Shown piece by piece: positions 7,921 to 16,969 of a stretch of 48,144 nt of DNA (within the stretch, counting starts at the first letter, position 1; each line of letters starts with the position of its first letter). The position numbers were made by a program, and so were the translations under genes. The notes below the pieces were generated by a model. That model saw only the letters and a list, made by a program, of their open reading frames with translations, was not told the origin of the DNA and ran no database searches. The DNA comes from CAZART01 sp964487555 (GTDB lineage: Bacteria; Bacteroidota; Rhodothermia; Rhodothermales; VXPQ01): positions 1 to 48,144 of the forward strand of contig CAZART010000026.1 in the NCBI GenBank assembly GCA_964487555.1, read 5' to 3'.

Positions 7921-9501
7921 TCAAAACTCCGGAACGCCGTAGTACTTCAGCCAAACATCCTCGTACCGTTCCGCTTCGGTAATCCATCGCGCGTCGCTCC
8001 ATCCCAGCTCCGACTGTAACGTGGGACGCATCTGATCGAGCGAGGGAAGGCCTCCTGCTTTGGCCGTGAGACCGAGTCGAAGGCGGCGCAGCAATAAATC
8101 GTCAAGGTGTCGTACGGCCTCTGACTGCGCGATCCATCGGAGTTCCGCCCAGCGAGTGCTCAGCCCGGGAATAGGGCGGCGGTCCTCCGGCGAGGCGTCC
8201 ACGAGTGCGGCCAATCCGTCTATACCATACCGGGCCAGTATGGATCGTGCCGTGGTGGCGTTAATCGCAAGGTCCGGGGGTATTGCAGCTTTTCCCTCTA
8301 CGACGAGCGTTCCGTTGTCATCCTTTCCAAGCTCCGGCAGACGGTCTCTTAATTTCTTCAGCACTCTGTGTGCCGTCGCTAGAAACGTGGTGAGCTTGCC
8401 CCCGGTGACGGTAAGCAGTCCTTCCTCCGTCCAGATCGCCTCTTCGCGGGACGCCTGCGCCGGATCGGCCGTGCCCGTGTCGACAATAGGCCGCAACCCG
8501 GCATAGGTCGCCTGGACGTCATCCCTCCCTAGCAGCAGCGACGGGAAAAGGTCATTTACACTCTCCAGGAGGTATCTCGCCTCCGTCGGCGTAATCCGAG
8601 GTTCGTCCTCGAGTGAATCCGTATGCTCGACCGAAGTGCTGCCGACCAGCGTAACGCCTTTCCATGGGATGAAATAGATCGGACCCCCTGAAACGGGGTG
8701 CAACGTGGCGATGGCCTGTCGAATGGGAAGTTTGTAGCCCGGAAAGACGAGGTGGCTCCCGCGGATGAGCCGGACCTTCGGCGGCTTCCCGAGGTGTCCA
8801 CGCAATCCATCGGCCCAGGGACCCGTAGCGCTGACGATGGCACGCGCACGCATCTCCGCCGTCGAACCGGTTTCACGGTCGAGGAGCCGTACGCCCTCGA
8901 CGCGTCCGCCGTCATCGCGCAAAAGCTCGGAAGCGGCCACATAGTTAAGGGCGTGACCACCTCGTTGGCATCCCTGCCGTAGAACGTGCAGAACCAGGCG
9001 TGCATCGTCCGTGGTGGCATCGCTAAAGGTGAAGGCGCCGCTCAAGCGCGGCGTGAATGCGGAAAATCGGGAGCCGGCCGAATCCGGCTGGAGGCGACGG
9101 TGCAAACGAACGCGACCGGCAAGCAGATCGTATGCGCTGAGCAGGCAGGATATCTGCCAGGAGGGCGGCATGCGGTCGTCCGTGAAGGTCGGCAGGAGAA
9201 AGTCCGTCTGCTCCACCAGGCCGGCCATCGTGCTCACCATGCGCTCACGCGAGCGAATCGCACCGTGTGCCAGTCCGATCTGCAGCCGCTTTAGATAATG
9301 CAGGCCGCCGTGCACTAGCTTCGAGGAGCGACTCGACGTTCCGGACGCGAAATCGTTTTGCTCGACGAGCAAGACGCGGAGACCCCGCCGTGCCGCCTCG
9401 AAAAAGACGCCTGCCCCTGTAATTCCGCCACCCACGACGAGGATGTCCCACGGAATGCAGGCCAGCGCGGGCAGAGATCGATTTGATGAGAGGCCGGGCA
9501 T
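7921..9501 (-). CDS. glpD: FAD-dependent glycerol-3-phosphate dehydrogenase
   Basis: A 526-residue membrane-associated flavoenzyme that oxidises sn-glycerol 3-phosphate to dihydroxyacetone phosphate, passing electrons to the quinone pool. The FAD Rossmann motif is DILVVGGGITGAGVFFEA (~19-36). It is followed by the family signatures FASGTSSRSSKLVHGGLHYL (~51-70), ATGPWAD, GSHLVFPGYKLP, GGPIYFIPWKG, YAGLRPIV and TGGKLTTFLATA, and the C-terminal helical domain has A-Q-S-E-A-V-R-H-L-D-D. Length is normal. It is the last gene of an operon, starting 19 bp after the aminotransferase-like gene and downstream of a PlsC-like acyltransferase, so glycerol phosphate may be linked here to lipid synthesis or turnover. 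Confidence 0.93.
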   Translation of the reverse strand: MPGLSSNRSLPALACIPWDILVVGGGITGAGVFFEAARRGLRVLLVEQNDFASGTSSRSSKLVHGGLHYLKRLQIGLAHGAIRSRERMVSTMAGLVEQTDFLLPTFTDDRMPPSWQISCLLSAYDLLAGRVRLHRRLQPDSAGSRFSAFTPRLSGAFTFSDATTDDARLVLHVLRQGCQRGGHALNYVAASELLRDDGGRVEGVRLLDRETGSTAEMRARAIVSATGPWADGLRGHLGKPPKVRLIRGSHLVFPGYKLPIRQAIATLHPVSGGPIYFIPWKGVTLVGSTSVEHTDSLEDEPRITPTEARYLLESVNDLFPSLLLGRDDVQATYAGLRPIVDTGTADPAQASREEAIWTEEGLLTVTGGKLTTFLATAHRVLKKLRDRLPELGKDDNGTLVVEGKAAIPPDLAINATTARSILARYGIDGLAALVDASPEDRRPIPGLSTRWAELRWIAQSEAVRHLDDLLLRRLRLGLTAKAGGLPSLDQMRPTLQSELGWSDARWITEAERYEDVWLKYYGVPEF

Positions 9502-9520
9502 GCGATTCGTGGACGATCGT

Positions 9521-10792
9521 TCAGGAAAGAGGATGTACTCGGTCGCCTTCCCGACCCGCGGCGGGCCAAGGGAAGTCGAGACGGGTCATCGATGCAGCCG
9601 CTTCGAACGCCGCAACGGCGCGGGCCAGCCGTTCCATGTCACCATCGGGCGCCTCTGGATAGACCGGTAGGTATAGCACGTCCTTCATTACCGATTTTGC
9701 GTGCAGGGGGATGAGGTGGGGCCTCGTCCGAGGTGGATCAACGACGGAGAGGCTCGACGCTCCCCGTGTTGCATCCAGTCCCAGATTCCACAGGTGCCGC
9801 ATGAGCGCATCCGGATCCGTGGATTGAATCGGATAGACCCAGTGCGTGTGCAAGGCAGCGTCCGAGCCGGGACGCGAGATGCTCGGCATTCGGCGGAGGG
9901 CGGCCTCGGCCGTCGCTGTTCGCTTTTCAATAGACGATGCATCAAAGTTCTTCAGCCTTCGCTCCAGCAAGGCGAGCAGGGGGTATCCCGGCTGCCGGCG
10001 AATGCGCTGAAAAAAGGCCGGATCCGGAAAGCCGCGCAGCGATGCGCTGAGGACGTCGTCGTGGCTTCTCTTTTGCAGCCGGCACGCGGCGACAAACACC
10101 GTATAGCCGGGGCGCGTCAGGAGCAGTTTGATGCCGACGTACTTGCAGAGCCGCATCAGAAACCGACCGCGCTTTTGCACCGGATGGCCGGCTTGCAGCA
10201 TTCTCGTCCGCGTTAGAAGCTGGATGTCGTTGATTCGAAGAATGCCGCCTCCGAGCGCCGTATTCGTCTTGATCGGACCGAAGCTGAACATGCTTGCGTC
10301 GCTCTCGGGATGACCGCGAAAGTTTTCTCCGCAATAAGCCTGCGCACAGTCTTCGATGAGATACAGACCTTTCTCCTTCGCGATGGCGAGAAGCTCGTCC
10401 AGCGGCATGCGGCTTCCGATAAGATGCGCGACGACGAGAGCGCGGGAACGCTCCGATACGCAGCGCAGCAGGCTGCCCACGTCAAGTGAGAGGCTCCGCA
10501 TGTCTAGATCGACCGGTACGGGCACCAGCCCATGCTTCTCTACGATGCGCACCATGTCCCGTATCGTGACGGCCGACATCAGGATCTCACTGCCTCTGGG
10601 AAGGGCGAGGGCCTGGAGCAGCAGATCGAACCCGCTTCGCACGGATAGGCATACGACGGCATCATTTCCGAGGGACCACCCTTCTTCGATGCGCCGGCGC
10701 ACCGCCTTCGGATTTCCGGGCCGAACGCAAGATGCGATCCCGGAGAGCAGGTCCATCCATCGTATATCCAGTTTTTTGCGCGGCAGCATCAC
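9521..10792 (-). CDS. DegT/DnrJ/EryC1/StrS-family aminotransferase-like protein
   Basis: A 423-residue PLP enzyme of the sugar-aminotransferase (AHBA synthase) fold. Visible landmarks are the small-residue turn SVRSGFDLLLQAL (~50), LYLIEDCAQAYCGE (~143-156) with the PLP-nitrogen aspartate, and MFSFGPIKTNTALGGG (~168-183) with the Schiff-base lysine at ~175. Members usually aminate nucleotide-linked keto sugars or form sphingoid-like products. Here no sugar-pathway genes surround it; instead it lies between a PlsC-like acyltransferase (12-bp gap) and glycerol-3-phosphate dehydrogenase, hinting at an aminolipid or headgroup role (inference). The frame opens with GTG at 10792 followed at once by ATG at 10789; either may be used. 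Confidence 0.8.
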   Translation of the reverse strand: MMLPRKKLDIRWMDLLSGIASCVRPGNPKAVRRRIEEGWSLGNDAVVCLSVRSGFDLLLQALALPRGSEILMSAVTIRDMVRIVEKHGLVPVPVDLDMRSLSLDVGSLLRCVSERSRALVVAHLIGSRMPLDELLAIAKEKGLYLIEDCAQAYCGENFRGHPESDASMFSFGPIKTNTALGGGILRINDIQLLTRTRMLQAGHPVQKRGRFLMRLCKYVGIKLLLTRPGYTVFVAACRLQKRSHDDVLSASLRGFPDPAFFQRIRRQPGYPLLALLERRLKNFDASSIEKRTATAEAALRRMPSISRPGSDAALHTHWVYPIQSTDPDALMRHLWNLGLDATRGASSLSVVDPPRTRPHLIPLHAKSVMKDVLYLPVYPEAPDGDMERLARAVAAFEAAASMTRLDFPWPAAGREGDRVHPLS

Positions 10793-10804
10793 GGGGTACG
10801 CTGG

Positions 10805-11590
10805 TTACTGAGAACGAAAAGTAGGAGTCGTGTGCGGCACGTCATGCAGCGGTCCCCGTGTTGTCATCGAAGTCGTTGCGACCACCGTGGAGTCGGCTGT
10901 TCCGGACAGCAGTTTACCGAGTTGCGGGTGCGCGGCATAAACCCCTCGATACGCGATCGGAAGAAGCGCTGCAATGTGGCACATGATCAGGTCCGTGCAC
11001 TGCTGCAAATGCCGCTTTGAATGGCCACCCTGTCGGGAAGGGAGTCTGAAGGGTGCTCCCACCCGCACCGTAACCGTCGCGCGGTGTAAGTGCTTGATCC
11101 CGGATGCGATATGCTCCGTACCCACGATCGCTACGGGCAGGATCGGGGCGTTGGCTCTGGAAGCGAGAAACGCCGCTCCGCGTCGGCCCTCCCTGAGGGC
11201 ACCGGTAGCGCTTCGTCCTCCCTCAGGCGCCAGCCCTACCATCCATCCCTGTTCTAACAGCGTCAGTGCGGTTTGCAGGGTTCTCCGGTCCCCTTCGCCT
11301 CGTCGCAACCATAATCCGCCCGGCGACTCGACCATGAAGCGGAAGAAGGGTCGCGATCGATAGTCCGCAGCGAAAAGACCGGTGACGTCAGCTCTGGGCA
11401 ACAGGCAGTAGAGCAGGTGCGCGTCTAAATTGCTGAGATGATTAAATACCAGCAGGCAAGGTCCTTCGGACGGGATATGTGCCCGCCCGTACACCTGGCG
11501 GCACGTTAGAAAACGGTAGAGAAGATTGAGGGTGGTGCGCATCAGCATCGTTCCTCCATGGTTCGAACCATTGGGAACCCGTTCGCTCAT
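10805..11590 (-). CDS. plsC: PlsC-like 1-acylglycerol-3-phosphate acyltransferase
   Basis: A 261-residue LPLAT/PlsC-family acyltransferase. Motif I is NHLSNLD (~50-56), with the catalytic H-x4-D pair His51/Asp56. Motif III is the acceptor-phosphate block PEGGRS (~122-127), and motif IV is ILPVAIVGTEHI. It should acylate a lysophospholipid at the inner membrane; the exact acceptor is uncertain because the family includes hemolysin-type and ornithine-lipid acyltransferases. The ATG at 11588-11590 overlaps the preceding gene's TGA (ATGA), supporting this start and translational coupling. The last ~45 residues are a Ser/Thr-rich tail beyond the usual fold. Confidence 0.85.
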   Translation of the reverse strand: MSERVPNGSNHGGTMLMRTTLNLLYRFLTCRQVYGRAHIPSEGPCLLVFNHLSNLDAHLLYCLLPRADVTGLFAADYRSRPFFRFMVESPGGLWLRRGEGDRRTLQTALTLLEQGWMVGLAPEGGRSATGALREGRRGAAFLASRANAPILPVAIVGTEHIASGIKHLHRATVTVRVGAPFRLPSRQGGHSKRHLQQCTDLIMCHIAALLPIAYRGVYAAHPQLGKLLSGTADSTVVATTSMTTRGPLHDVPHTTPTFRSQ

Positions 11591-12696
11591 CGCCCGAGCT
11601 CGAGTTCAGCAATCACGCCGGCGTGATCGGAGGGCCAAAGGCCGGAGGGCGTCCGATCGTCTTGTGCGTCGCCGATGCGCTGCGCCGACGATACGTCGAC
11701 GTCGCCGCGAAAGAGGATCAGATCGAGGCGACGGTCCAGAATGGATTCCGGATTCATCAGGTCGGCGGACTGGCAGCAGGTGTAGCCGGAAACCTCCGGA
11801 TTAGCCGCCGCAAAGGTGTCGGAAAAGCGGCTCGTGAGATTGGCATACGAAGACGTCGTGGTGCCATCCGCCGCGCTGTTGAAGTCACCCACCAGAATGA
11901 TCGGCTCCTCCGCGTCCTCGAGAAGAAGCAGCAGTTCAGAGGCCTGCGCTTCCTGGACGGGTGCGGCCGCTTGCGTCTCCAGGTGCGTGTTGACGAACCG
12001 AAACGGCACCCCCTCCACGACCGCGGTGATCCATCCGTAGGAGCGGGCGAATGATGCCTGTTGCCCACCGACGGGGACCTTCAGCATGGCTTCATAGATG
12101 CCCGTCTCGGAGCCGGTCGCACGGACATTTGCGCGCGCCAGAATCACGTTCCGGAGCGTCAGTCTCAGGTCGAAAAACTCGGTCGCGCTGAGAGCGCCGG
12201 GCAATTCTTCGTCGACGTTAGCGGATTCGTTGACGATCCGGTACGGAAGCTCGCGAGCGGCGAGCTCCGACTGGAGGAGGGCGACGAAGTCGAGTACGAT
12301 GTCCGTGGCATTCGGCTCGGTCACACCCTGGAGGTAGTCGCTCGGGGACTGCATTCGGTAGAGCGCCGCCTCCTGTAATCCGATCACATGCGGGCGAGTC
12401 GCCGCAATCTCGTCGGCCAGCGCCTGGACGCGCTCCGGGTAATTCGTGGCCTGGACGTTCGCGAAGAACTGCGCCACGCGAACCGGGATCTCCTCCGGAC
12501 TCTGCGCTCCGAGTATCACGTTGAAGTCTGCGCCCAGATAGAGGTTGCGTGTCATCACCGTCACGTCCGGGTTCATGCCGGACGATCGGTGGGACCGGAG
12601 ATCGGGAAGGAAGTCGCAGGAACTTACTGAGAGAATGAGTATGAGAAATCCACTCGTGCAGAATAGACGGCCCATGGGACGAGGATAGGTGCTCAT
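11587..12696 (-). CDS. Endonuclease/exonuclease/phosphatase-family lipoprotein
   Basis: A 369-residue exported protein. The frame extends to a GTG at 12735, but the ATG at 12694-12696 gives a clean lipoprotein signal: RPMGRLFCTSGFLILILS with the lipobox S-V-S-S-C (Cys27). The mature domain is an EEP (DNase I-like) phosphodiesterase, with TRNLYLGAD, HVIGLQEAAL, RFVNTHLETQ, ILVGDFNSAADG, LDLILFRG and the terminal SDHAG, covering the catalytic Asn, Glu, His, Asp-Asn and Asp-His positions. Such envelope enzymes cleave phosphodiesters (sphingomyelinase-like, phosphatases); the substrate is not readable. It heads the operon with PlsC-, DegT- and GlpD-like genes, which favours a lipid-related substrate. 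Confidence 0.85.
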   Translation of the reverse strand: MSTYPRPMGRLFCTSGFLILILSVSSCDFLPDLRSHRSSGMNPDVTVMTRNLYLGADFNVILGAQSPEEIPVRVAQFFANVQATNYPERVQALADEIAATRPHVIGLQEAALYRMQSPSDYLQGVTEPNATDIVLDFVALLQSELAARELPYRIVNESANVDEELPGALSATEFFDLRLTLRNVILARANVRATGSETGIYEAMLKVPVGGQQASFARSYGWITAVVEGVPFRFVNTHLETQAAAPVQEAQASELLLLLEDAEEPIILVGDFNSAADGTTTSSYANLTSRFSDTFAAANPEVSGYTCCQSADLMNPESILDRRLDLILFRGDVDVSSAQRIGDAQDDRTPSGLWPSDHAGVIAELELGR

Positions 12697-12753
12697 GGCT
12701 ACTCCGGTATTGACGTGTACGGTTAACCGGCTCACCGATGTGTAAGCCGTTCC

Positions 12754-12776
12754 GGAGTAGCATCTCCGGCTACTCC
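12754..12776. promoter_or_regulatory. Inverted repeat upstream of EEP-lipoprotein operon
   Basis: ggagtag (12754-12760) and ctactcc (12770-12776) form a perfect 7-bp inverted repeat with a 9-bp loop. The same ctactcc word recurs nearby at ~12699 and ~12853. Position just upstream of the operon start suggests a regulator site or a leader hairpin; there is no T-run to make it a terminator. The intergenic space 12697-12947 holds nothing else I recognise. Confidence 0.3.
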
Positions 12777-12947
12777 CAAACTCGGCTTAATACGCTTGCC
12801 GGCATGCCCCACGTCGTACCATTTCACCGGTCCTGTCGGAGCATTCCTCGACTACTCCTTTCGGCCCATCGATAGTCCTACAAACGTACTAGAAGCTACG
12901 GGATCAGCCCGAAGCCGGCGGCGCAGGGCAGGTCTCCGGCGAGGCCG

Positions 12948-14447
12948 TTACCTCACCACGACGAATCTCCTGTAGGCGGCAAAGCGCTCGCCGTGGGCAC
13001 GTACGAAGTAGACGCCACTGGCCAGGCCTTCGACGCCGATGTGGAGCTCCTGCGCCGATCCCGCCGCGACGAAGTCGTCGTGGACCGTCATGACCTGGCG
13101 GCCGAACAAATCGACGATGTCGATGCGGACGTGCTGCGCCATCCGGACCGTGACCGAGAGCTGGAATGCCGCCCCGGCGGGGTTTGGGAATGGCGCCGAA
13201 AGATCGAACGCGTGCGGCACCGCACCCGGGAGATCCGGCTCGTTCGATGCGCCCAGCAGGGCGTCTGCAATGCGGATCCGCCAGCCCATAAGCGGCGCCG
13301 TCGTGCTCTGATAATAGAGCACCTCCGGCGTCTCGGGTCCCGGCGTGAAGAGCACCTCGTCCGTCCCGGAGGCGGGAGCTCCCTCGACACCGGCCGTATA
13401 GGGCTCCGCGCCGTCGCCGCTCGAGCTCATTGTCAGATAGAACGGGTAAGCCGCCGGTACGTCCTTCATGCGGAAAGAGTACGTCACACCCCGTTCCAGC
13501 AGAAGCTCGCCGCCCGAGATGCCGTCCATCGCATATCCGTCCATTGTGCCCTGCGCCAGATGCGGGTGAAAGCTGCTCTTCGGCTCTACGGTAACGTCGA
13601 AGGCAACGGCGGTTTCGAACTGCTGGAGCAGGGTGTTTCTCGGCAGCAGCAGGCCTACCGGAGGCTCTTGTGGATTGGGGTGTCTCTCGAAGAACAGTTC
13701 GACGGCCCTGTCATAGGCGTCGAGAGCGGCCAGGAGCTGTCCGTCGGCCGCGAGGAGCGATCCGCGGAACGTGAGCGCGTTGATGTAATCCGGCTGGTCG
13801 GCCACCAGATCTTCAATGTGCTCGAGCGCCTCCGCCCGATTATTCAGACGCACTTCGTACTCGGCCAGAAGCAGCTTGCCGAGGGCCTGCTGCTCGGGTG
13901 ACGCCGCGTCAGACGCTCCGACCGTCACGCGCAGGGGTGTGCTGCGAACATCGCGGAGTCCTTGCTCCGCGAATGCTTCTGCGCCGAGGATCACGTGAAT
14001 TTCGTAGGTGCCGGGCGCGATCTGCGCGGTCATCGCAGGCGCCAGTAGCCACGCAGCCTGACCTCTCGTAATTTCATCGAGCACCAGGCTCCCAGGAGCC
14101 GCTCCCGCCTGCTGAAAAGGCCACGCCAGCACTTCGCCCTCTTCCGTCCGGGCAACCAGACGAACAGCTCCTGTCCACGAACCACCGGGGCCGGTGAGGG
14201 CAAAGGGTACGAGGCGCTCGCGGGCGGTCTCACGGTGCAGCACGAATACGTCGACGATGAGGGGCGAACCCGGTTCGATCTCAGCGAGCTGAGCGCCGTT
14301 GACGGACGCCGATAGAGTAACGGGTGCACGATGACCGTCGGAGCCGCTCTGAGCAAGCGCGTCGGGGCCAACGGCCCACGCCGCCATCCACGTCATGAGA
14401 GCGAGGGCGCCAGTGGTGCTTACGTAGCGAGAACCGGAGTCGGTCAT
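12948..14447 (-). CDS. Secreted protein with TPR, cupredoxin-like region and sorting tail
   Basis: A 499-residue exported protein. The ATG at 14445-14447 gives a signal peptide (TGALALMTWMAAWAVG, ending A-L-A-Q); the frame extends only to an upstream TTG. Residues ~30-190 look like Ig-like/beta material. About 200-260 form a TPR-like helical pair (AEALEHIEDLVADQPDYINAL). About 300-400 resemble a small cupredoxin-like domain (MKDVPAAYPFYLTMSSSG, then VLYYQST and M-G-W-R-I). The last ~85 residues are a secretion/sorting domain (SAPFPNPAGAAFQLS, then DLFGRQVMTV and G-V-Y-F-V-R), the type used by T9SS-like systems. It starts 13 bp after the metzincin-like protease gene, so the two are co-transcribed. 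The TPR may organise a surface complex; function unknown. Confidence 0.75.
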   Translation of the reverse strand: MTDSGSRYVSTTGALALMTWMAAWAVGPDALAQSGSDGHRAPVTLSASVNGAQLAEIEPGSPLIVDVFVLHRETARERLVPFALTGPGGSWTGAVRLVARTEEGEVLAWPFQQAGAAPGSLVLDEITRGQAAWLLAPAMTAQIAPGTYEIHVILGAEAFAEQGLRDVRSTPLRVTVGASDAASPEQQALGKLLLAEYEVRLNNRAEALEHIEDLVADQPDYINALTFRGSLLAADGQLLAALDAYDRAVELFFERHPNPQEPPVGLLLPRNTLLQQFETAVAFDVTVEPKSSFHPHLAQGTMDGYAMDGISGGELLLERGVTYSFRMKDVPAAYPFYLTMSSSGDGAEPYTAGVEGAPASGTDEVLFTPGPETPEVLYYQSTTAPLMGWRIRIADALLGASNEPDLPGAVPHAFDLSAPFPNPAGAAFQLSVTVRMAQHVRIDIVDLFGRQVMTVHDDFVAAGSAQELHIGVEGLASGVYFVRAHGERFAAYRRFVVVR

Positions 14448-14460
14448 AATGAACGCGGCG

Positions 14461-16644
14461 TTAATGGTCCTCAAGGCGATCGTTCACACACACCCGATGT
14501 AGGCATCGGCCTCGCTCCTTTGGGCCATTTGGGGCAATCTGGTGCGCATTGCCGTAACGCGGCTTCGGCGACGTGCGTCCGGGATCGTTGACCTCGGTTC
14601 CCACATGACTGGCGCAGAATGATTGCCCGGGCCGTTCCCCAAATCCCTGGCCGTCGGCGAGATTGTCACGGATCAGATAACGGACGTTACTTTCATTACT
14701 CAGTGGATACGCTGCAGCATTAATATATCGCATGACGCAGCTTACGTCGCCGCTGTGCTGTCCCTGTTCCATGCCGAGTGTCAACTGCATGTGGCCATCC
14801 CGTTGAATCCGTCGCGGCGCTACGCGTGCCCCGCTTTCGAGTCGTATTTCGACGGGCCCCCACACACCAGGCCCGCCGTTGGAGAGGCGAATTTCTGTGA
14901 TGACCGGAAAGCCGTCGGTATCCCGAAGAGGTACGCCACTCTCGTCTCTCTTTATCGTCCATGCCGCTTGCACGTCGTGTTCACCGTGATGCCACACATT
15001 AACGGTATGCCCCAGTTCATGCGCTGTGGTGGAATCGAAATAGTCGTTGGAATTGACGTTAACCGCTTCATCCGACCATATTTGGAGGCCCTGCATCCAT
15101 GACTGCGACAACTCAAGCCACCGGATATTCCGCGGCAAGCCCGGCATTTTGTTGTTGGAAACGACGCTGCTTACGAACTCCTGAGACCCCGGAATGATGT
15201 AAATGCCATGCTGATCAACATACCTGTGCGTTCTACCATTGAAATTGATTACGTTCGATTCATCCCACTCCGACTCCAGGAACTCGTGATGGACGTGTAG
15301 ACCGGCTTCACCGCCTGCGCCCGTTCCCCGGGCGAACATCGCAATGCCGGCCTTGGTGCGCCCTCCGATCGTATCACGTATGAAAAAATCCTTTCGACGC
15401 GGCTCGCTTCGAAAATGCTCGCCGTTTTCAATGAAGCCCCGGTACTCTTCGTACAGCGAGAGACCGTCTCCTTCGTGTTGGTCGCCGACGGGCTCCGGAT
15501 CGCTGTCGTCGTCGTCGGGCAGACCGGCAGCGTCGTTCGTTTGCTTCCAGTAGTCTGCGATGAAAGAGCCGGGGGTGCGTTTCGGAATGAGGATCTCCGT
15601 GTCTCCCGTGGAGAGCAGCTTCCCGAGAAGTGTCTGTCCCCTCTCGACCTCCGCCGTGACCTTCAACGCGCCGTACGCGCCCCAATCAAAGGAGGACAGC
15701 TCGACGGCGGCATAAGCGATGGATCCACCTTCAATGACCGCTTCCTGTCCGTCGTCACTGATTGTTACGAGGTCGTTTAGTTCGTATTCAAACCGAAGAT
15801 CATAATCCTCCGTGGCTATATCCTTCGAGGGATAGTTGAGCGCGACACCGGGATCTCGTGAGACGGTTCCTTCCACGAGCTGAAACGTCACCCTACTGGC
15901 GGTTCTCGTAGTCGGCGTCCCATCCGAATTCTGCAGTTTCGCCCGTACCGTGAGGCTGTTTCCCCGTGTCTGCTCGTCCGCTCCCGCCTCGGGAAGCCAC
16001 GTGTCATAACCATCCAGCTCGACGACAAGCTCCAGATCAACGGGAGAATTGGTGAGATCCCAGGCGAACGTAGTCAAACCCGTGTAGGTAAACACCTCGT
16101 ACGTGCCCAGCATTCGGGTGCCCTCTTCGATCAGCGTCGATGGAGTTGTCGGATCCTGGCTTCCGATGTAAATAATCGACAGGATTCCGGGTGACCGATT
16201 CGGCTCCTGGTCGGGACACGTCACCGTAACCATGTCGAACAGGACGCTGTAATCGAAGTAAACCACCCCGTTATAGGATCCGTCCCGATTGTACACCCAG
16301 ATCGATCCGGTATCCCCCCGGGACGGATCGAGAAGCACGACGTACGGACCACCCGTTACCGAGCAGCCGTTCGTAGTGGTCCCTTGTGCTCTCCAGGTAA
16401 GCGTGCCGCCTTCCAGCTCGAAAAGCTCGGCGTCATGGTCGCTCTGCTTCAGGCTGACACTCCCCTCAAGGGTCTCCGTCCATCCTAACGGTGTCTGGGC
16501 GACCGCAGTGACGGAACCGGTCCACGGCTGCCGATCAGGAGCCGGTGAATTCTGCGCAGCGGTCGTGAGAGGTGAAAAGAGACACGCGACGAGCGCAACG
16601 GCTACTGCAATCCATGGAGTACGCGTAGTATGAGATGCACGCAT
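14461..16644 (-). CDS. Secreted metzincin-like zinc metalloprotease
   Basis: A 727-residue exported protein. The ATG at 16642-16644 gives the signal peptide TPWIAVAVALVACLFSPLTT followed by A-A-Q; the frame reaches only a GTG further up. A long N-terminal region of beta-rich repeats (~30-360) includes an acidic insert (GLPDDDDSDPEPVGDQHEGD) that may bind calcium. The zinc site HELGHTVNVWHH (542-553) has the H-E-x-x-H-x5-H spacing of metzincins but lacks their usual glycine after the third position. A Met-turn-like SCVMRYIN follows ~95 residues later (Met638), supporting the fold. The C-terminal ~60 residues are rich in Cys/Arg. It is co-transcribed with the TPR/sorting-tail protein. Protease identity is well supported; the substrate is unknown. 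Confidence 0.75.
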   Translation of the reverse strand: MRASHTTRTPWIAVAVALVACLFSPLTTAAQNSPAPDRQPWTGSVTAVAQTPLGWTETLEGSVSLKQSDHDAELFELEGGTLTWRAQGTTTNGCSVTGGPYVVLLDPSRGDTGSIWVYNRDGSYNGVVYFDYSVLFDMVTVTCPDQEPNRSPGILSIIYIGSQDPTTPSTLIEEGTRMLGTYEVFTYTGLTTFAWDLTNSPVDLELVVELDGYDTWLPEAGADEQTRGNSLTVRAKLQNSDGTPTTRTASRVTFQLVEGTVSRDPGVALNYPSKDIATEDYDLRFEYELNDLVTISDDGQEAVIEGGSIAYAAVELSSFDWGAYGALKVTAEVERGQTLLGKLLSTGDTEILIPKRTPGSFIADYWKQTNDAAGLPDDDDSDPEPVGDQHEGDGLSLYEEYRGFIENGEHFRSEPRRKDFFIRDTIGGRTKAGIAMFARGTGAGGEAGLHVHHEFLESEWDESNVINFNGRTHRYVDQHGIYIIPGSQEFVSSVVSNNKMPGLPRNIRWLELSQSWMQGLQIWSDEAVNVNSNDYFDSTTAHELGHTVNVWHHGEHDVQAAWTIKRDESGVPLRDTDGFPVITEIRLSNGGPGVWGPVEIRLESGARVAPRRIQRDGHMQLTLGMEQGQHSGDVSCVMRYINAAAYPLSNESNVRYLIRDNLADGQGFGERPGQSFCASHVGTEVNDPGRTSPKPRYGNAHQIAPNGPKERGRCLHRVCVNDRLEDH

Positions 16645-16969
16645 AGGACGGTGTGTACGTAAGTGACCGACCGGGACTACCTGGAACTCCGCGTGCGAAG
16701 GCACTGCAGCATGACGTCAATGTAGGCTGGAAACCTCACTCTTCAAACTCATGCTATTACGCCGAAAAATAAATTGTGGGCGGGACCGCGGGAAGGTGAG
16801 ATAGGCCGACAGACCATTCGTACTACATCTGTGGGGGGAGCGCAACCTACCCGTTTGGACCAGTCAGAACTATCCGATCGGCTGATGCGCAGGACCAACC
16901 GTCCCCTTCATCTTCCTTGTACGATCCTACTCCCTGTAGGACGACAAGCACGAAGCCGGAGGCCCAGTC
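16645..16969. other. Divergent promoter region, protease versus TonB receptor
   Basis: About 325 bp between the protease gene (minus) and the TonB-dependent receptor (plus). It must carry both promoters. A small inverted repeat cctac-tccct-gtagg lies at 16926-16940. A Shine-Dalgarno ggagg at 16958-16962, seven bases before the ATG, fixes the receptor start. No gene is seen. Confidence 0.5.

Noticed and set aside
12993..13901. 302-codon plus-strand frame
   Set aside because: It runs antisense through the TPR/sorting-tail gene; composition is typical of a GC-rich shadow frame.
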